DNA from: Marinobacter sp. HL-58
GTDB lineage: Bacteria; Pseudomonadota; Gammaproteobacteria; Pseudomonadales; Oleiphilaceae
Assembly (NCBI RefSeq): GCF_001314605.1
Contig: NZ_LIHP01000016.1
Span: 62,001-126,000 of the forward strand
Direction of reading: 5' to 3'
Length of the DNA: 64,000 nucleotides
Shown in pieces: positions 35,167 through 44,861 of the stretch (the first letter of the stretch is position 1; each line of letters starts with the position of its first letter). A program made the translations under genes and the position numbers. A model generated the notes under the pieces. It had not been told where the DNA came from. It ran no database searches and worked only from the letters and a program-made list of their open reading frames with translations.

Positions 35167-36547
35167 CCTCTGTTTCTCCTGCCGGTTGGTCACAATGGAC
35201 AACATAGTGAACCGGGCCGGGACGCGCTGCAACCCAGCGCTCCAGTTCGTGGCGAAGGTCTTCCACTTTCAGGGTTCGAAGCGTCCCCTCCGCCTTGCGT
35301 TCATGCCATGCCACTTCCGCCGCTGCCCGTTCGATCGCGACACTCTCAAGGGAACGTTCCAGGCCTTCCAGCGGCTGCTGACGCGCCATGGCCACCAGGG
35401 CCTGGCGCCTGAGTGTGTCCGTGGTTCCCGCCAGCGCCAGACTTTCCAGAGACCCGCGCCCGGCAAACAGATTCAGCCTTGCCGCCGCTCTCTCCACCCA
35501 CTGCAGCATGCCGCCGGGAGAGCTCACCAACCGGCTTCTGCTCGACGCCGCATAGCGGATGAGTGCCGGGGACAGCTCGATATTCCAGTGTCGCTCAATG
35601 GCTGGCTGGTGAGCGGTCAGAATCGCTGACCTCTGGCCAGGACTGGTATCCGGCATGTCGAAAATATCAAAGTCCCGCCCCAGGTAACGCTCCAGTTGCT
35701 CAATGGCCTCACCCGTCCCCGGCGAGTCTGGCCCCAGCAGGAGAACCGGGCCCGGATAGCTGGTTACCAGCGTACTCGCCAGACTGTGGGCGGACGTGAC
35801 CATGGCGGCCAGATCAGTCGGGGAGATATTATCGAGAATCAGGGCCGGGCATGCTCTGCGTTCAGTGCCATTGGCCGGCATCGCCGGGATGTCCCTGGCC
35901 ATCACTTCCGCTTCATTGCGCAGGTCAAGCCTCACGAATCCGGATTCCAGGAACGGCAGCAGTGCCTGCAGCCAACTGGTCTTGCCGCTCCCCCGGGCAC
36001 CACGGACCCATACCAGTGCTCCGGGCACCGAGGCCAGGGTAATGGCCACGTCTTCCGCCAGCGTCAGCCACTCAAGATCGGTGATCACGACGGGGGCCTC
36101 ACCGGCGCCATCCGCATCAGCTACATGGCGCGGGCTTTCATCGGTCGCAGGCCAGCGGCTCACCAGTTCCAGCACGGCAACATAGGCTTTTCCCTGCAAT
36201 CGCTCCGCATTGCCCGTCAGTACCGATAACAGATGCGGCCAGTCCAGCCAGGGAGCATCACTCAGTTCACGGGCGCAGGAGAACCAGTACATGAGCTGCG
36301 AGGACAGCAACCCTTCGCCGCCCACTTCTGTCACGATGGGTTGTTCACATTGGATGGTGCGGGTCAGTTCATCGAGGTCGACGCCACAACCCCGGAGGAA
36401 ATCACAGATGGCAGGCTCGCCATCCAGCAGCGCCAACAGAAAATCTTCTGTCGTGATTGCATAGCCACCGCGCTGGGCAACGTTGTCACGGGCCCGTTGC
36501 AGTGCGGTCTGACAGAGCGGGCTGAGGCATCCTTGCCAGTCTTCCAT
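35138..36547 (-). CDS. Clp N-domain protein fused to a degenerate AAA-type ATPase
   Basis: A 469-residue protein. Residues 8-70 (SPLCQTALQRARDNVAQRGG, YAITTEDFLLALLDGEPAIC) resemble one repeat of the ClpA/ClpB N-domain. A Walker A motif GARGSGKT lies at 183-190 and a Walker-B-like ALILDNISPTD near 240, with no second AAA module, no ClpP-binding loop and no clear arginine finger. The C-terminal 130 residues are helical. It may be a substrate-binding adaptor or a small switch ATPase rather than an unfoldase. It sits 56 bases after manC and overlaps the next small gene. Confidence 0.72.
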   Translation of the reverse strand: MEDWQGCLSPLCQTALQRARDNVAQRGGYAITTEDFLLALLDGEPAICDFLRGCGVDLDELTRTIQCEQPIVTEVGGEGLLSSQLMYWFSCARELSDAPWLDWPHLLSVLTGNAERLQGKAYVAVLELVSRWPATDESPRHVADADGAGEAPVVITDLEWLTLAEDVAITLASVPGALVWVRGARGSGKTSWLQALLPFLESGFVRLDLRNEAEVMARDIPAMPANGTERRACPALILDNISPTDLAAMVTSAHSLASTLVTSYPGPVLLLGPDSPGTGEAIEQLERYLGRDFDIFDMPDTSPGQRSAILTAHQPAIERHWNIELSPALIRYAASSRSRLVSSPGGMLQWVERAAARLNLFAGRGSLESLALAGTTDTLRRQALVAMARQQPLEGLERSLESVAIERAAAEVAWHERKAEGTLRTLKVEDLRHELERWVAARPGPVHYVVHCDQPAGETEGEGSRNLYS

Positions 36548-36603
36548 TCACTTCTCCTTGTGGTTCCAGTGGCATCATCCTGATGCCGTTTCAATCAATC
36601 CGG

Positions 36604-38010
36604 TCACACCCGGTTATAGGTATCCTCGAAGCGCACGATATCGTCTTCGCCCAGGTAACTGCCGGTCTGTACTTCGATCAGCTCAAGGGGAATCACCCCC
36701 GGATTGGTGAGCCGGTGGGTAACGCCCAGCGGGATATAGGTAGACTGGTCCTCGGTCAGCAGCAGAACATCGTCACCACGATTGACCGTTGCCGTTCCCT
36801 TTACCACCACCCAGTGCTCGGCACGGTGATGGTGCTTTTGCAGTGACAGGGACGCACCCGGCTTGACCGTAATACGCTTGACCTGGAAGCGCTCGCCCAT
36901 GGCAATACCCTCGTAGGTGCCCCAGGGCCGATGTACCTTCTTGTGGAAGCGGTGTTCATGGCGGCCCTGGGCCTTGACCTGGGCAACCAGTTTCTTCACA
37001 TCCTGTACCCGGTTCCGGTCGGCCACCAGTACCACATCATCGGTTTCAACAATAACGTGATCGGTAATGCCCAGTGCGGCAATAAGACGGCCTTCAGAGT
37101 GTATGTAGGAGCCGGACACGTCTTCGGTGATAACGTCTCCCCGGCAGACATTATTGTTCTCGTCGTGGGGCTGGATGTCCCAGAGTGCCGACCAGGAACC
37201 TACATCTGACCAGCCGGCGTCCAGTGGCACCACCACGGCGTCACGGGTCTTTTCCATGACGGCGTAATCAATGGAATCGTCCGGGCAGGCCTTGAAAGCT
37301 TCAGCGCCCACACGGGTGAAATCCATATCGGAATTGCGTTCTTTCCAGGCAGCCCGGCAGGCCTTGATCATCGCCGGTTGCTGGCTTTCCAGCTCTTCCA
37401 GGTAACGGTCAGCACGGAACAGGAACATGCCACTGTTCCAGAAATAGTCGCCCTCCTCCAGATACTGGCGGGCAGTTTCCTCATCCGGCTTTTCCACGAA
37501 GGCGGCCACATCGTTGTAGCCCTCATGGGCCGGCCCAGCCTTGATATAGCCATAACCCGTGTGCGGCGCATCGGGGACGATACCGAACGTCACCAGCTTT
37601 CCTGCCCGTGCGGCCTCCGCGCCCTGGCTGACGGCCTGGCGGAAGACGTCCTGGTTCTTGAGAACATGATCCGAGGGCATGACCAGCAGTAACTCTTCGG
37701 GATTCTCCTCAGCCGCTGCGAGGGCCGCCAGTGCGATTGCCGGTGCAGTGTTGCGACCCACAGGCTCCAGAATGATCCCGGCGCTGCGCTCCGGGGCCTG
37801 GGCCTGAAGGTGGGCGGCCACGACAAACCGGTGCTCCTCGTTGGTGATGGCCATTACCCTGGCCTTGTCACCCAGGGCCAGACCACGGTCGATGGTTTCC
37901 GCCAACAAGGTCTCCTCAGACACCACCGGCAGAAACTGCTTGGGATAGGCTTCACGGGAAAGCGGCCACAACCGGGTGCCGGAACCACCAGAAAGAATCA
38001 CTGCAAGCAT
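36604..38010 (-). CDS. Mannose-1-phosphate guanylyltransferase / mannose-6-phosphate isomerase
   Basis: A 468-residue bifunctional type II enzyme (ManC/AlgA/CpsB family). The nucleotidyltransferase (about 1-300) begins with the signature LSGGSGTRLWPLSREAYPKQ. The C-terminal cupin isomerase domain (about 350-468) shows RPWGTYEGIAMGERFQVK, QKHHHRAEHWVVV with metal-binding His and THRLTNPG. It supplies GDP-mannose from fructose-6-phosphate via mannose-1-phosphate for exopolysaccharide or glycan synthesis. No other polysaccharide gene is adjacent. Confidence 0.95.
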   Translation of the reverse strand: MLAVILSGGSGTRLWPLSREAYPKQFLPVVSEETLLAETIDRGLALGDKARVMAITNEEHRFVVAAHLQAQAPERSAGIILEPVGRNTAPAIALAALAAAEENPEELLLVMPSDHVLKNQDVFRQAVSQGAEAARAGKLVTFGIVPDAPHTGYGYIKAGPAHEGYNDVAAFVEKPDEETARQYLEEGDYFWNSGMFLFRADRYLEELESQQPAMIKACRAAWKERNSDMDFTRVGAEAFKACPDDSIDYAVMEKTRDAVVVPLDAGWSDVGSWSALWDIQPHDENNNVCRGDVITEDVSGSYIHSEGRLIAALGITDHVIVETDDVVLVADRNRVQDVKKLVAQVKAQGRHEHRFHKKVHRPWGTYEGIAMGERFQVKRITVKPGASLSLQKHHHRAEHWVVVKGTATVNRGDDVLLLTEDQSTYIPLGVTHRLTNPGVIPLELIEVQTGSYLGEDDIVRFEDTYNRV

Positions 38011-38122
38011 GGGTCGTCCTTGTCTTGAATTTTCGCGAATTTTACCCCAAAGGCCGCCGGGTTGTCCTGCCGCCGGTAATTAAACCGGTTTCATTTCGTG
38101 TTCAGAGCCTGATGCACAAAGA

Positions 38123-38563
38123 TCACCAGGTTCCCGTATTCTCCATGCTTGCCCAGGGCTCTTTCGGTGGCAGGGATTCACCTTTCTGAAGCAGTTCGAT
38201 GGAGATACCATCCGGCGTGCGGATAAAGGCCATGTGGCCATCCCGAGGCGGCCGGTTGATGGTAACCCCGTTGGCCTGCAAATGGCTGCACAACCCGTAG
38301 ATATCGTCCACCCTGTACGCCAGATGCCCGAAATTGCGGCCGCCGGTGTATTCTTCCGGGTCCCAGTTGTAGGTGAGTTCAATCATCGGCGCTTTGTCTT
38401 CCCTGGCCCGCGCCTCGTCATCGGTAGCGGCGAGGAACACCAGGGTGAAACGCCCCTTCTCGCTGCTCTTGCGACTGATTTCAATCATGCCGAGAAGGTC
38501 GCAGAAAAAGTGCAGGGTCTGTTCCAGGTTGCTGACCCGGATCATGGTATGAAGATACTGCAT
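38123..38563 (-). CDS. VOC/glyoxalase I-like protein
   Basis: A 146-residue vicinal-oxygen-chelate protein. [39 protein letters not shown] and SIELLQKG match lactoylglutathione lyase. Metal ligands by family comparison are His6, Glu in IELTYNW, His in NFGHLAYRV and Glu in ISIELLQ, so it is probably catalytic against methylglyoxal-glutathione. It is divergent from the DUF1853 gene. Confidence 0.85.
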   Translation of the reverse strand: MQYLHTMIRVSNLEQTLHFFCDLLGMIEISRKSSEKGRFTLVFLAATDDEARAREDKAPMIELTYNWDPEEYTGGRNFGHLAYRVDDIYGLCSHLQANGVTINRPPRDGHMAFIRTPDGISIELLQKGESLPPKEPWASMENTGTW

Positions 38564-38594
38564 ATTGTGTCTCCTGTTGGGTTATCCTGCCACC

Positions 38595-39515
38595 ATGAGC
38601 AAACGACGTGAAACCGCAGCCCATCTTCAGTACCGCGTTCCGGCCGTGCGCCATCTGGCGTGGATGTGTCATGCCCCCCAGCTTATCAGCTCTCCCATGG
38701 GATTTGTTCCGGAAAAATACCTGCCGGATGATGCCGAAGACCGATTGAGGGCCTGGGACCAGGAACCCCTTTGTGGTCCCGCCGTACTGACGGAACAACC
38801 GGCCCGGCGCCTCGGGCACTATTTCGAGCGGCTGTACCAATGCCTGATGGAAGACCTGCTTGGCTGGGAGATTCTGCTGAAGAACCAGCCGGTCCGCAGT
38901 AACGGTATTACCCTCGGGGAACTGGATTTTGTTGTCCGTAACCCGGCAGATAATGCCATTGAGCACCATGAAATTGCTGTCAAATTCTACCTTGGTTATC
39001 GCAATACAGATCGGGAGAAAGCCCTGTGGTACGGGCCCAACTCAAGGGATCGCCTGGACATCAAAACCCGGAGGCTGATCAACCATCAGAGCCAGCTCAC
39101 GAAAAAACCGGAGGCCCGCAGCCTGCTGGACGCATCGGGTATCGAGACACCCGCCAGGCCACGGATATTCATGCCCGGCTACCTGTTCTATCCACTGGGA
39201 GAAACTCTGACGCCACCTGCCGACACACCATCCGACCATCTGCGGGGCGGCTGGCTCTGCATTGACGATCTGGACGAGCTGATTGACGACACACAGCAGT
39301 GGATTCCACTGATCAAACCCCACTGGCTTGGCCCCTGGCGCCAGGGACAGGCGCCCGATCAGCAGGAGACCGAAGCGGCACTGGAAACTGTCCGAACCGC
39401 AGGCATTCCCCGCCTGTTTGCCGTGCTCGAGCCATCTCCGGCGGATGGTCACTGGCAGGAAGTTTCGCGCCTGTTCGTGGTGCCCCGCGGCTGGCCGGAG
39501 GCCAATGGCCGTTAA
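38595..39515 (+). CDS. DUF1853 family protein
   Basis: A 306-residue protein matching DUF1853: RRLGHYFERLYQCLMEDLLG, then GELDFVVRNPADNAIEHHEI followed by AVKFYLGYR. The pattern E-L-D-F ... H-x-E-x-A-V-K-F-Y is reminiscent of a PD-(D/E)XK nuclease core (Asp, Glu, Lys). No function is established for the family. The ATG at 38595 is chosen because the alternative upstream start is TTG without a ribosome site. The end overlaps the convergent diguanylate cyclase gene by 4 bases. Confidence 0.85.
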   Translation: MSKRRETAAHLQYRVPAVRHLAWMCHAPQLISSPMGFVPEKYLPDDAEDRLRAWDQEPLCGPAVLTEQPARRLGHYFERLYQCLMEDLLGWEILLKNQPVRSNGITLGELDFVVRNPADNAIEHHEIAVKFYLGYRNTDREKALWYGPNSRDRLDIKTRRLINHQSQLTKKPEARSLLDASGIETPARPRIFMPGYLFYPLGETLTPPADTPSDHLRGGWLCIDDLDELIDDTQQWIPLIKPHWLGPWRQGQAPDQQETEAALETVRTAGIPRLFAVLEPSPADGHWQEVSRLFVVPRGWPEANGR

Positions 39516-40573
39516 AAGGCTTCCAGCTCTACGCGATTCCGGCCAAGCTCCTTGCTGCGATAAAGCGCGCGATCGGCACGGTTAATCGCGGAATTGAGAT
39601 CATCGTTGCTCCGGAACTCACTGACACCTGCGCTGATGGTAAGGTCGATCCGCTCACCGTTGGGCGCCCGCCAGTCATGGGCCAGAAGTGCCTCCCGAAC
39701 CCGCTCTGCACTGGCCTGGGCACTTTTCAGGCCAGTGTCCGGGAGCACCGCTAGAAACTCTTCTCCGCCCCATCGGGCAATCAGGTCCTGAGTTCGCAAC
39801 TGTGCCTTGATGATTCCGGCAACATCCCCAAGTACCCGATCGCCGGCCTCATGACCATACTTGTCATTGATCGACTTGAAATGGTCAATGTCGAGCACGA
39901 GAAAAGCCACCGGGTGACCGCTCCGTTGATAACGCGCCAGCTCTTTTTCAACAAGGTAGGTCATGTGGCGGCGGTTGAAGAGGCCCGTCAGTGAGTCCGT
40001 TGTCGCCATTCGCCGCAGTTTCCGGTTCGCCATGGTGACCATCGTCAGGTAAAAGAACGACAGGTAACTGAACATGGCGAATACCACACTCAGGTTGAAA
40101 AGATAGACACCGAGCAGAGCGCCCGGAGCGATCGGCTGAAGCGGCTCGATAAACCACATCAGAAGATACAGGGCGACGTAATAGCTCCACAAGGCCGCGA
40201 GTGCCGCGATGGCTCTTTGCAGCTGCATGCTTACAAACAGGGCTGGAATAAACATCAGCAGGTAATAGTGAAAACCACTTTCCCAGCCAATCAGCATCAC
40301 ACCAAGCCCGGCGTGAATGATGACCTCCGACCAGATCAGGGTTATGGCCAGAACATTCTGTTTTTTGCCCAGTGCCCTGTACGCCACCACGTACATGGTA
40401 ACGCTGACCACATTGACCCAGGCCAGGATGGGTGAACCCAGCAAATGGAAAAGAAAGAAAAAAGCCACATCAACGGTGGCCGCGATCTGACAACAGCGCT
40501 TCGCAACCTGCCAGAATTGCGGGCGACGTTCCCGGATTGACTCTCCGGCAAACATGGACCTGGCCTGACTCAT
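39512..40573 (-). CDS. Membrane-bound diguanylate cyclase (GGDEF)
   Basis: A 353-residue protein from the ATG at 40573 (an in-frame start at 40624 also exists). The N-terminal half has about six hydrophobic helices. The C-terminal ~165 residues are a GGDEF domain: TDSLTGLFNRRHM, VLDIDHFKSINDKYGHEAGD and the active-site variant RWGGEEFLAVLP (GGEEF, still catalytic in the family). No RxxD inhibitory site is seen just upstream of GGEEF. It makes cyclic di-GMP, the biofilm/motility signal. Confidence 0.9.
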   Translation of the reverse strand: MSQARSMFAGESIRERRPQFWQVAKRCCQIAATVDVAFFFLFHLLGSPILAWVNVVSVTMYVVAYRALGKKQNVLAITLIWSEVIIHAGLGVMLIGWESGFHYYLLMFIPALFVSMQLQRAIAALAALWSYYVALYLLMWFIEPLQPIAPGALLGVYLFNLSVVFAMFSYLSFFYLTMVTMANRKLRRMATTDSLTGLFNRRHMTYLVEKELARYQRSGHPVAFLVLDIDHFKSINDKYGHEAGDRVLGDVAGIIKAQLRTQDLIARWGGEEFLAVLPDTGLKSAQASAERVREALLAHDWRAPNGERIDLTISAGVSEFRSNDDLNSAINRADRALYRSKELGRNRVELEAF

Positions 40574-40819
40574 AAAAATGACAACTTGGCGGAATAATTG
40601 ACACCAGATTACGCCGAAAATCACAAACCTGCTTACCGCAATCGTAAAAAACTGAAAATCTTTGCAAACGTCGGGGAGCAGCCGTTAGCCACCCTGGTTG
40701 TAATAGGCTCGCCCGCTGCTATTCTTTGGATATAACGATTGACCTTCTCTTGATTACAGTGCTGCCTCGCCCTGCCTGAATGCATTGCCTGGCCAGCATT
40801 GGCCTGTCTGGAACAGACG

Positions 40820-41668
40820 ATGTATCAGCATGGACAGCTCTATCGCAAGCCATTAGTGATCCGGGCGCGCAACCTGCTTCTGGGCATGTTGCTTCCCTGT
40901 GCCCTTCCCCCGGGCCTGCAGGCCGAAGAGCCGCGCCAGAAAATCCGGCTTACCAATGGCCACTGGCCCCCATACATGGAAAACACCCCTCCCCGGTATG
41001 GGGTCATCTCGCACATTGTGTCGCTGGCTTTTGCCAGGAACGACAGACCGGTCACCTACGGCTTCTTCCCGTGGTCACGAGCCATACTGCTGGCTGAAAA
41101 AGGCCTTTGGGACGGTTCAGTCGCCTGGACCTGCCGCTCGGCATTACTCAAACACTTCCACTTCAGCGATCCCATCGTGGCCCACAACTACGTGCTGTTC
41201 CATCGCAAAGACAAAGACTTCGACTGGGAGCAAGTGGAAGACCTGGAAAGCAATCGCATTGGCCTGACACAGGACTACAACTACGGCGACGAATTCGAGG
41301 AAGCCGTTGCGGCAGGTAGAGTCAGCACAGAAACAACGTCCTCAGACGAATCCAACTTCCGCAAACTGGCAGCGGGACGAATCGATCTCTTCCCCATGGA
41401 ACCGGCCGTCGGAATCGAAATGCTGAAGGCGCTGAAACTGAACGACAAAATCACCTTCCACACCACGCCACTGCAATCGGATTATCTGTACCTGGTCCTG
41501 TCCCGGCGGGTACCGGATAGTGAGCGTTATCTGGAGGAATTCAACGAGGGTTTGGAGGAGCTGCGGGAAACCGGCCGGCTTGAGGAGTTGATTGCTACCT
41601 CGTTACCGGAGTTGCCGATGCGGTATCTGGAGGTGGAGGATGGGGGTGAAGATGCGCTTTGTGAGTAA
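40820..41668 (+). CDS. Periplasmic solute-binding protein, family 3 type
   Basis: A 282-residue protein with a signal peptide (LLLGMLLPCALPPGLQA, cleavage before EEPRQ) and the fold of amino-acid-binding or transporter-like SBP3 proteins: IRLTNGHWPPYMENTPPR, FFPWSRAILLAEKGLWDGSV and NRIGLTQDYNYGDEFEEA. No permease or ATPase gene is near, so it is an orphan, perhaps a sensor partner. The ATG at 40820 is preferred over an upstream TTG. Confidence 0.82.
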   Translation: MYQHGQLYRKPLVIRARNLLLGMLLPCALPPGLQAEEPRQKIRLTNGHWPPYMENTPPRYGVISHIVSLAFARNDRPVTYGFFPWSRAILLAEKGLWDGSVAWTCRSALLKHFHFSDPIVAHNYVLFHRKDKDFDWEQVEDLESNRIGLTQDYNYGDEFEEAVAAGRVSTETTSSDESNFRKLAAGRIDLFPMEPAVGIEMLKALKLNDKITFHTTPLQSDYLYLVLSRRVPDSERYLEEFNEGLEELRETGRLEELIATSLPELPMRYLEVEDGGEDALCE

Positions 41669-41744
41669 CCACACCGCCTGGTTTGAAGGGGCGTGATCCT
41701 TGGTTTAAAAAGGCCGAACTCGCCATACTGGCTCGGCCCTCAAC

Positions 41745-43520
41745 TTAAGAGGGCAAATCAAGTCCTCTTACACTGAAATACCGATAGCCATGAAACAGGC
41801 TTGTTTGTTGGTGTGAGCGAAAATCCATCTTTTCTGGTACGGAATCGTGCATACCATGACTAAACAGAAGCATGACAGCGTTTGGCACGTCGTTCGGTAG
41901 ATTTTTCCCAGCTATCCAGTCCTTCCAGCGATACGCCATCAGGCATTCGTTCTGCAGCACCAATCGAGCGTGCCTTGAAACAGAAGGGCTTGTTGATTCA
42001 AACCTACGGACTAAATCCGTTGCCTCTTCATCAACTTGGTTAAGCCAGCCCCAAGACTCATCCAACTCCTCTATTGCTGTATCTAGCCTATCACGCTCTC
42101 GTTTCACCGCTTCCCAGTGATCCTCATCAGAGTCGGTCAATGCAGCTACCAGGCCACTAACTCGAGTACGCAACCAACCGGGTAATTCTTCCTGGGAACC
42201 TTCAAGAACACTCTTAGCATATCGGTACTCAGCAAAACGTTGAGACTGCCAGTACAGGTACAGCAGGGTATGTGCTCTGAACGCTGTTTCCTTCGGGTCC
42301 CGATGCGCCCTCATGAATCGCTCATAATGCCGAACCAATCCAAACATCGTATATGAACCCACAACGTGATTGAACTCGAATTGCTGTGCAATTTGGCGAT
42401 CTGCCTGTGCGAGATCATCCATATGAGGAATTGGAACTCCTGCCCGATAAGCGGCGTTGTACATGCGATGTAATGCTACCTTGGAAAGTTCAGAGCTCGG
42501 TTTCTGGTTGTCATCTTCAAGACCGCCACCGACGTCAGGACTGATCCCAGGGAAAAGTTCTTCACTCCAATTGGCTTTCAATGTCCCCAAAGTCCGCGAA
42601 CGACGGTAGAAGCGGCGCTCATGGGCAGCCACCAAATGAAGCGCTTTTACTACTGCTGGATGCAAATCGCCCCCATCATCCAAAACGGGCGTTAATGGGT
42701 GCATCCAGTCTAGGGGCCCCATTTCCGGGTGTGTGCGATCAACACAATCAAAGAACCCCGCAAACTCAACAACAACTTCCATGCCGTTATATAAAAACTT
42801 CCCATCCGACTGGATACAGAGGTTCTCCAGCAAGTTTCGAATGAATCGCTTACCTAAAGCAGCACCAAAATCGAACCCGAATACTGAAACTCTTATCGAC
42901 CGTAATGGTGCTCCCCCAGCTAACGTAACCTCTTCTACCTTATGAAGAAATGATTGTTCTGCCATGTCAAGCCGCGTAGAAGCACCAGACATCAATAAGC
43001 TGGCGGCAATAGAGGTATCGCGTATTGGTTCGAAAATTTCAGCACCAGCACGAATCGCACCATTACGAATCTCTTTAACCCAGCCTTTCCAATCGGTAAA
43101 AGAATCTTTAAAGGTTTTTGAGAACGTTTCGTACCAAGGGCGCCCACCGTTACCATTTATCGTGTCCTTGCCAGCTTCGACCCCCGCCCCTTGCGATTGA
43201 CCCTCAACTCCGGCAGAAATCTCGTCAGGGGCGCGATGAACACTTCCCCCAAAGCCAGACGCGAGGGACGCATTCAATTCAGTACCTAAACCGGAAAAAT
43301 AAAATCGGTCAAAATGTTGCAAATCACTAGACGCATCCGTGGCACGAAATACCCCCCACAGCTTAGCTATGTTACTTCTAGTGTCACCGTACTGTGTCCC
43401 ATTTATCTCGCATCCCATTCCATCGAAAAAGAATCCCAACTTGAGCTCAGAACTACATGTTGCATCTTCGGAACCACTTAAAATTCGACTGCAAGTGTCA
43501 ACCGCTTTTCCCGATAACAT
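41745..43520 (-). CDS. Tle1/DUF2235-like T6SS effector candidate with Asp at the nucleophile elbow
   Basis: A 591-residue protein, last gene of a vgrG cargo operon. LKLGFFFDGMGCEIN, FGFDFGAALGKRFI, FAGFFDCVDRTHPEMG and HLVAAHERRFYRRS align in order with the alpha/beta-hydrolase motifs of DUF2235/Tle1 phospholipases. The canonical GFSRGA becomes GFDFGA, placing Asp217 where Ser is expected. It may be catalytically altered, using Asp as epoxide hydrolases do, or inactive. No signal peptide is seen, as expected for VgrG-loaded cargo. AAGGAAG precedes the ATG, which overlaps the DUF3304 gene by 23 bases. AT-richer than the core genome. Confidence 0.75.
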   Translation of the reverse strand: MLSGKAVDTCSRILSGSEDATCSSELKLGFFFDGMGCEINGTQYGDTRSNIAKLWGVFRATDASSDLQHFDRFYFSGLGTELNASLASGFGGSVHRAPDEISAGVEGQSQGAGVEAGKDTINGNGGRPWYETFSKTFKDSFTDWKGWVKEIRNGAIRAGAEIFEPIRDTSIAASLLMSGASTRLDMAEQSFLHKVEEVTLAGGAPLRSIRVSVFGFDFGAALGKRFIRNLLENLCIQSDGKFLYNGMEVVVEFAGFFDCVDRTHPEMGPLDWMHPLTPVLDDGGDLHPAVVKALHLVAAHERRFYRRSRTLGTLKANWSEELFPGISPDVGGGLEDDNQKPSSELSKVALHRMYNAAYRAGVPIPHMDDLAQADRQIAQQFEFNHVVGSYTMFGLVRHYERFMRAHRDPKETAFRAHTLLYLYWQSQRFAEYRYAKSVLEGSQEELPGWLRTRVSGLVAALTDSDEDHWEAVKRERDRLDTAIEELDESWGWLNQVDEEATDLVRRFESTSPSVSRHARLVLQNECLMAYRWKDWIAGKNLPNDVPNAVMLLFSHGMHDSVPEKMDFRSHQQTSLFHGYRYFSVRGLDLPS

Positions 43521-43998
43521 TGTCTCGTGCTTCCTTGCCTCTGATTACCTGAAATTTGGACTGCATCGTCTCACTCCAAAACAGTCTAACTGCATTATCT
43601 GGGTATATATGAACGTGGAGATATATTTCATCGTCAGCGCGCTCTGGGACAAGGGCTTCCTTTGCTCTATGCTCTCCTCTAAGCCCAGAGTCGTATTGAT
43701 TTTGGGTAACACTAAGCTTCCACTGAACGTCAACCCTGCCTTTCTCTACCTCGGCGCAGCATATAACACCACTTCCAGTCGAATACCCATCAAAAGCCGC
43801 TGAATTCCCAATCCAAACATCGCCTACAATGGCCTCCGAAATAGGTCGTTCTGTATGATTATGTAATACAAAAGCAGTCTCTTTATCAGTAAATGTATAC
43901 TTCCACACAATTGGACTAACAATTATTAGAACAAGCGCCACTTGCAGCCAAACAGGCAGTGGATCCAGAATTTTATTCATTAACCATCGGCCAATCAT
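43498..43998 (-). CDS. DUF3304-like membrane-anchored protein, possible immunity or accessory
   Basis: A 166-residue protein. One N-terminal hydrophobic helix (WLQVALVLIIVSPIVW) precedes a periplasmic-looking domain with HNHTERPISEAIV, GVICCAEVEKG and VDVQWKLS, as in DUF3304 proteins found beside Tle1-type effectors. Its place between the DUF4123 adaptor and the effector, with overlapping ends on both sides, suggests the cognate immunity or a co-effector. The function is inferred from context. Confidence 0.68.
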   Translation of the reverse strand: MIGRWLMNKILDPLPVWLQVALVLIIVSPIVWKYTFTDKETAFVLHNHTERPISEAIVGDVWIGNSAAFDGYSTGSGVICCAEVEKGRVDVQWKLSVTQNQYDSGLRGEHRAKEALVPERADDEIYLHVHIYPDNAVRLFWSETMQSKFQVIRGKEARDNVIGKSG

Positions 43999-44861
43999 TT
44001 ATTTCCCTGTTCTATCAAACTGTCAAGTAACTCGACTAATGGCTTCTGCATACCAACTGCGCGCTTTGTCAATTCGGAAATTTCATCAGACGACTCGGCC
44101 TTATTTCCAGTTACCATCTCTAAATACACATAAACTTTTCGATCATCGGCCGCCCTAACACCGAGCGCATCAGCTTTAGCGAGGCAATTCCTTACCATTC
44201 GCCGTTTCGCTGAACCTTTCAACCCCTCAAACACTTCGGGTGCATCCTTGGCAAGGCAACTGATGAGTACCTCTATCTCAGGGTTGCCGACTAACTCAAA
44301 CCACAAATCCTCATCAACCTTTAGTGTCCACTTATCAGGTTTACCAGATTTCGTAGTTAAAGGAGACTCAAAGGCCAATTGAAATTTTCCATTTTCCGAT
44401 CTCCAGTGCCATGATTCCAAGTTGGCAAAAAGTTCATCGAACCAAGAGTATTCCGCTTGGTTTTTCAGCGTCTTGATGATCTCCGGGCAGTAAAACCTAA
44501 GTAACCTCACTTCTTGTGCCGGAGAGATGCAACACATTGCCGGAGTGAATTGGCGACTAAGCTGCCCCCCCTCAGAGTACGCGGCTATCCAAGCGTGGCT
44601 CGCATCAGCCAAGGTGCTGATATCAGCCTGTTCAAGTCGATCTAAATCAACCTGAACTAACCACGGCCCCTCGCTAATCAAATGGATCTGTGAGCTATCA
44701 TTCACGAGAGGCCACATCATTCCTGTCACTCGATCTAGAGCTACAGCGCGTTCAGTGGGTTTAATAAAGCCAAGTTCTGCAATCATGAAAAAGTTCAGTT
44801 TCTCATTTGTGCTATCAAACCACTCTCTTGGCACACACTCAATCATGCTTCTAATCTCCAC
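43995..44861 (-). CDS. DUF4123-type T6SS adaptor
   Basis: A 288-residue protein lying directly after vgrG, where DUF4123 (Tap/TEC) adaptors load a specific effector onto VgrG. The order of segments ([38 protein letters not shown]) fits the domain only loosely, so position counts as much as sequence. The ATG overlaps the vgrG end by 11 bases, and the stop overlaps the next ATG. AT-rich. Confidence 0.68.
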   Translation of the reverse strand: MEIRSMIECVPREWFDSTNEKLNFFMIAELGFIKPTERAVALDRVTGMMWPLVNDSSQIHLISEGPWLVQVDLDRLEQADISTLADASHAWIAAYSEGGQLSRQFTPAMCCISPAQEVRLLRFYCPEIIKTLKNQAEYSWFDELFANLESWHWRSENGKFQLAFESPLTTKSGKPDKWTLKVDEDLWFELVGNPEIEVLISCLAKDAPEVFEGLKGSAKRRMVRNCLAKADALGVRAADDRKVYVYLEMVTGNKAESSDEISELTKRAVGMQKPLVELLDSLIEQGNK

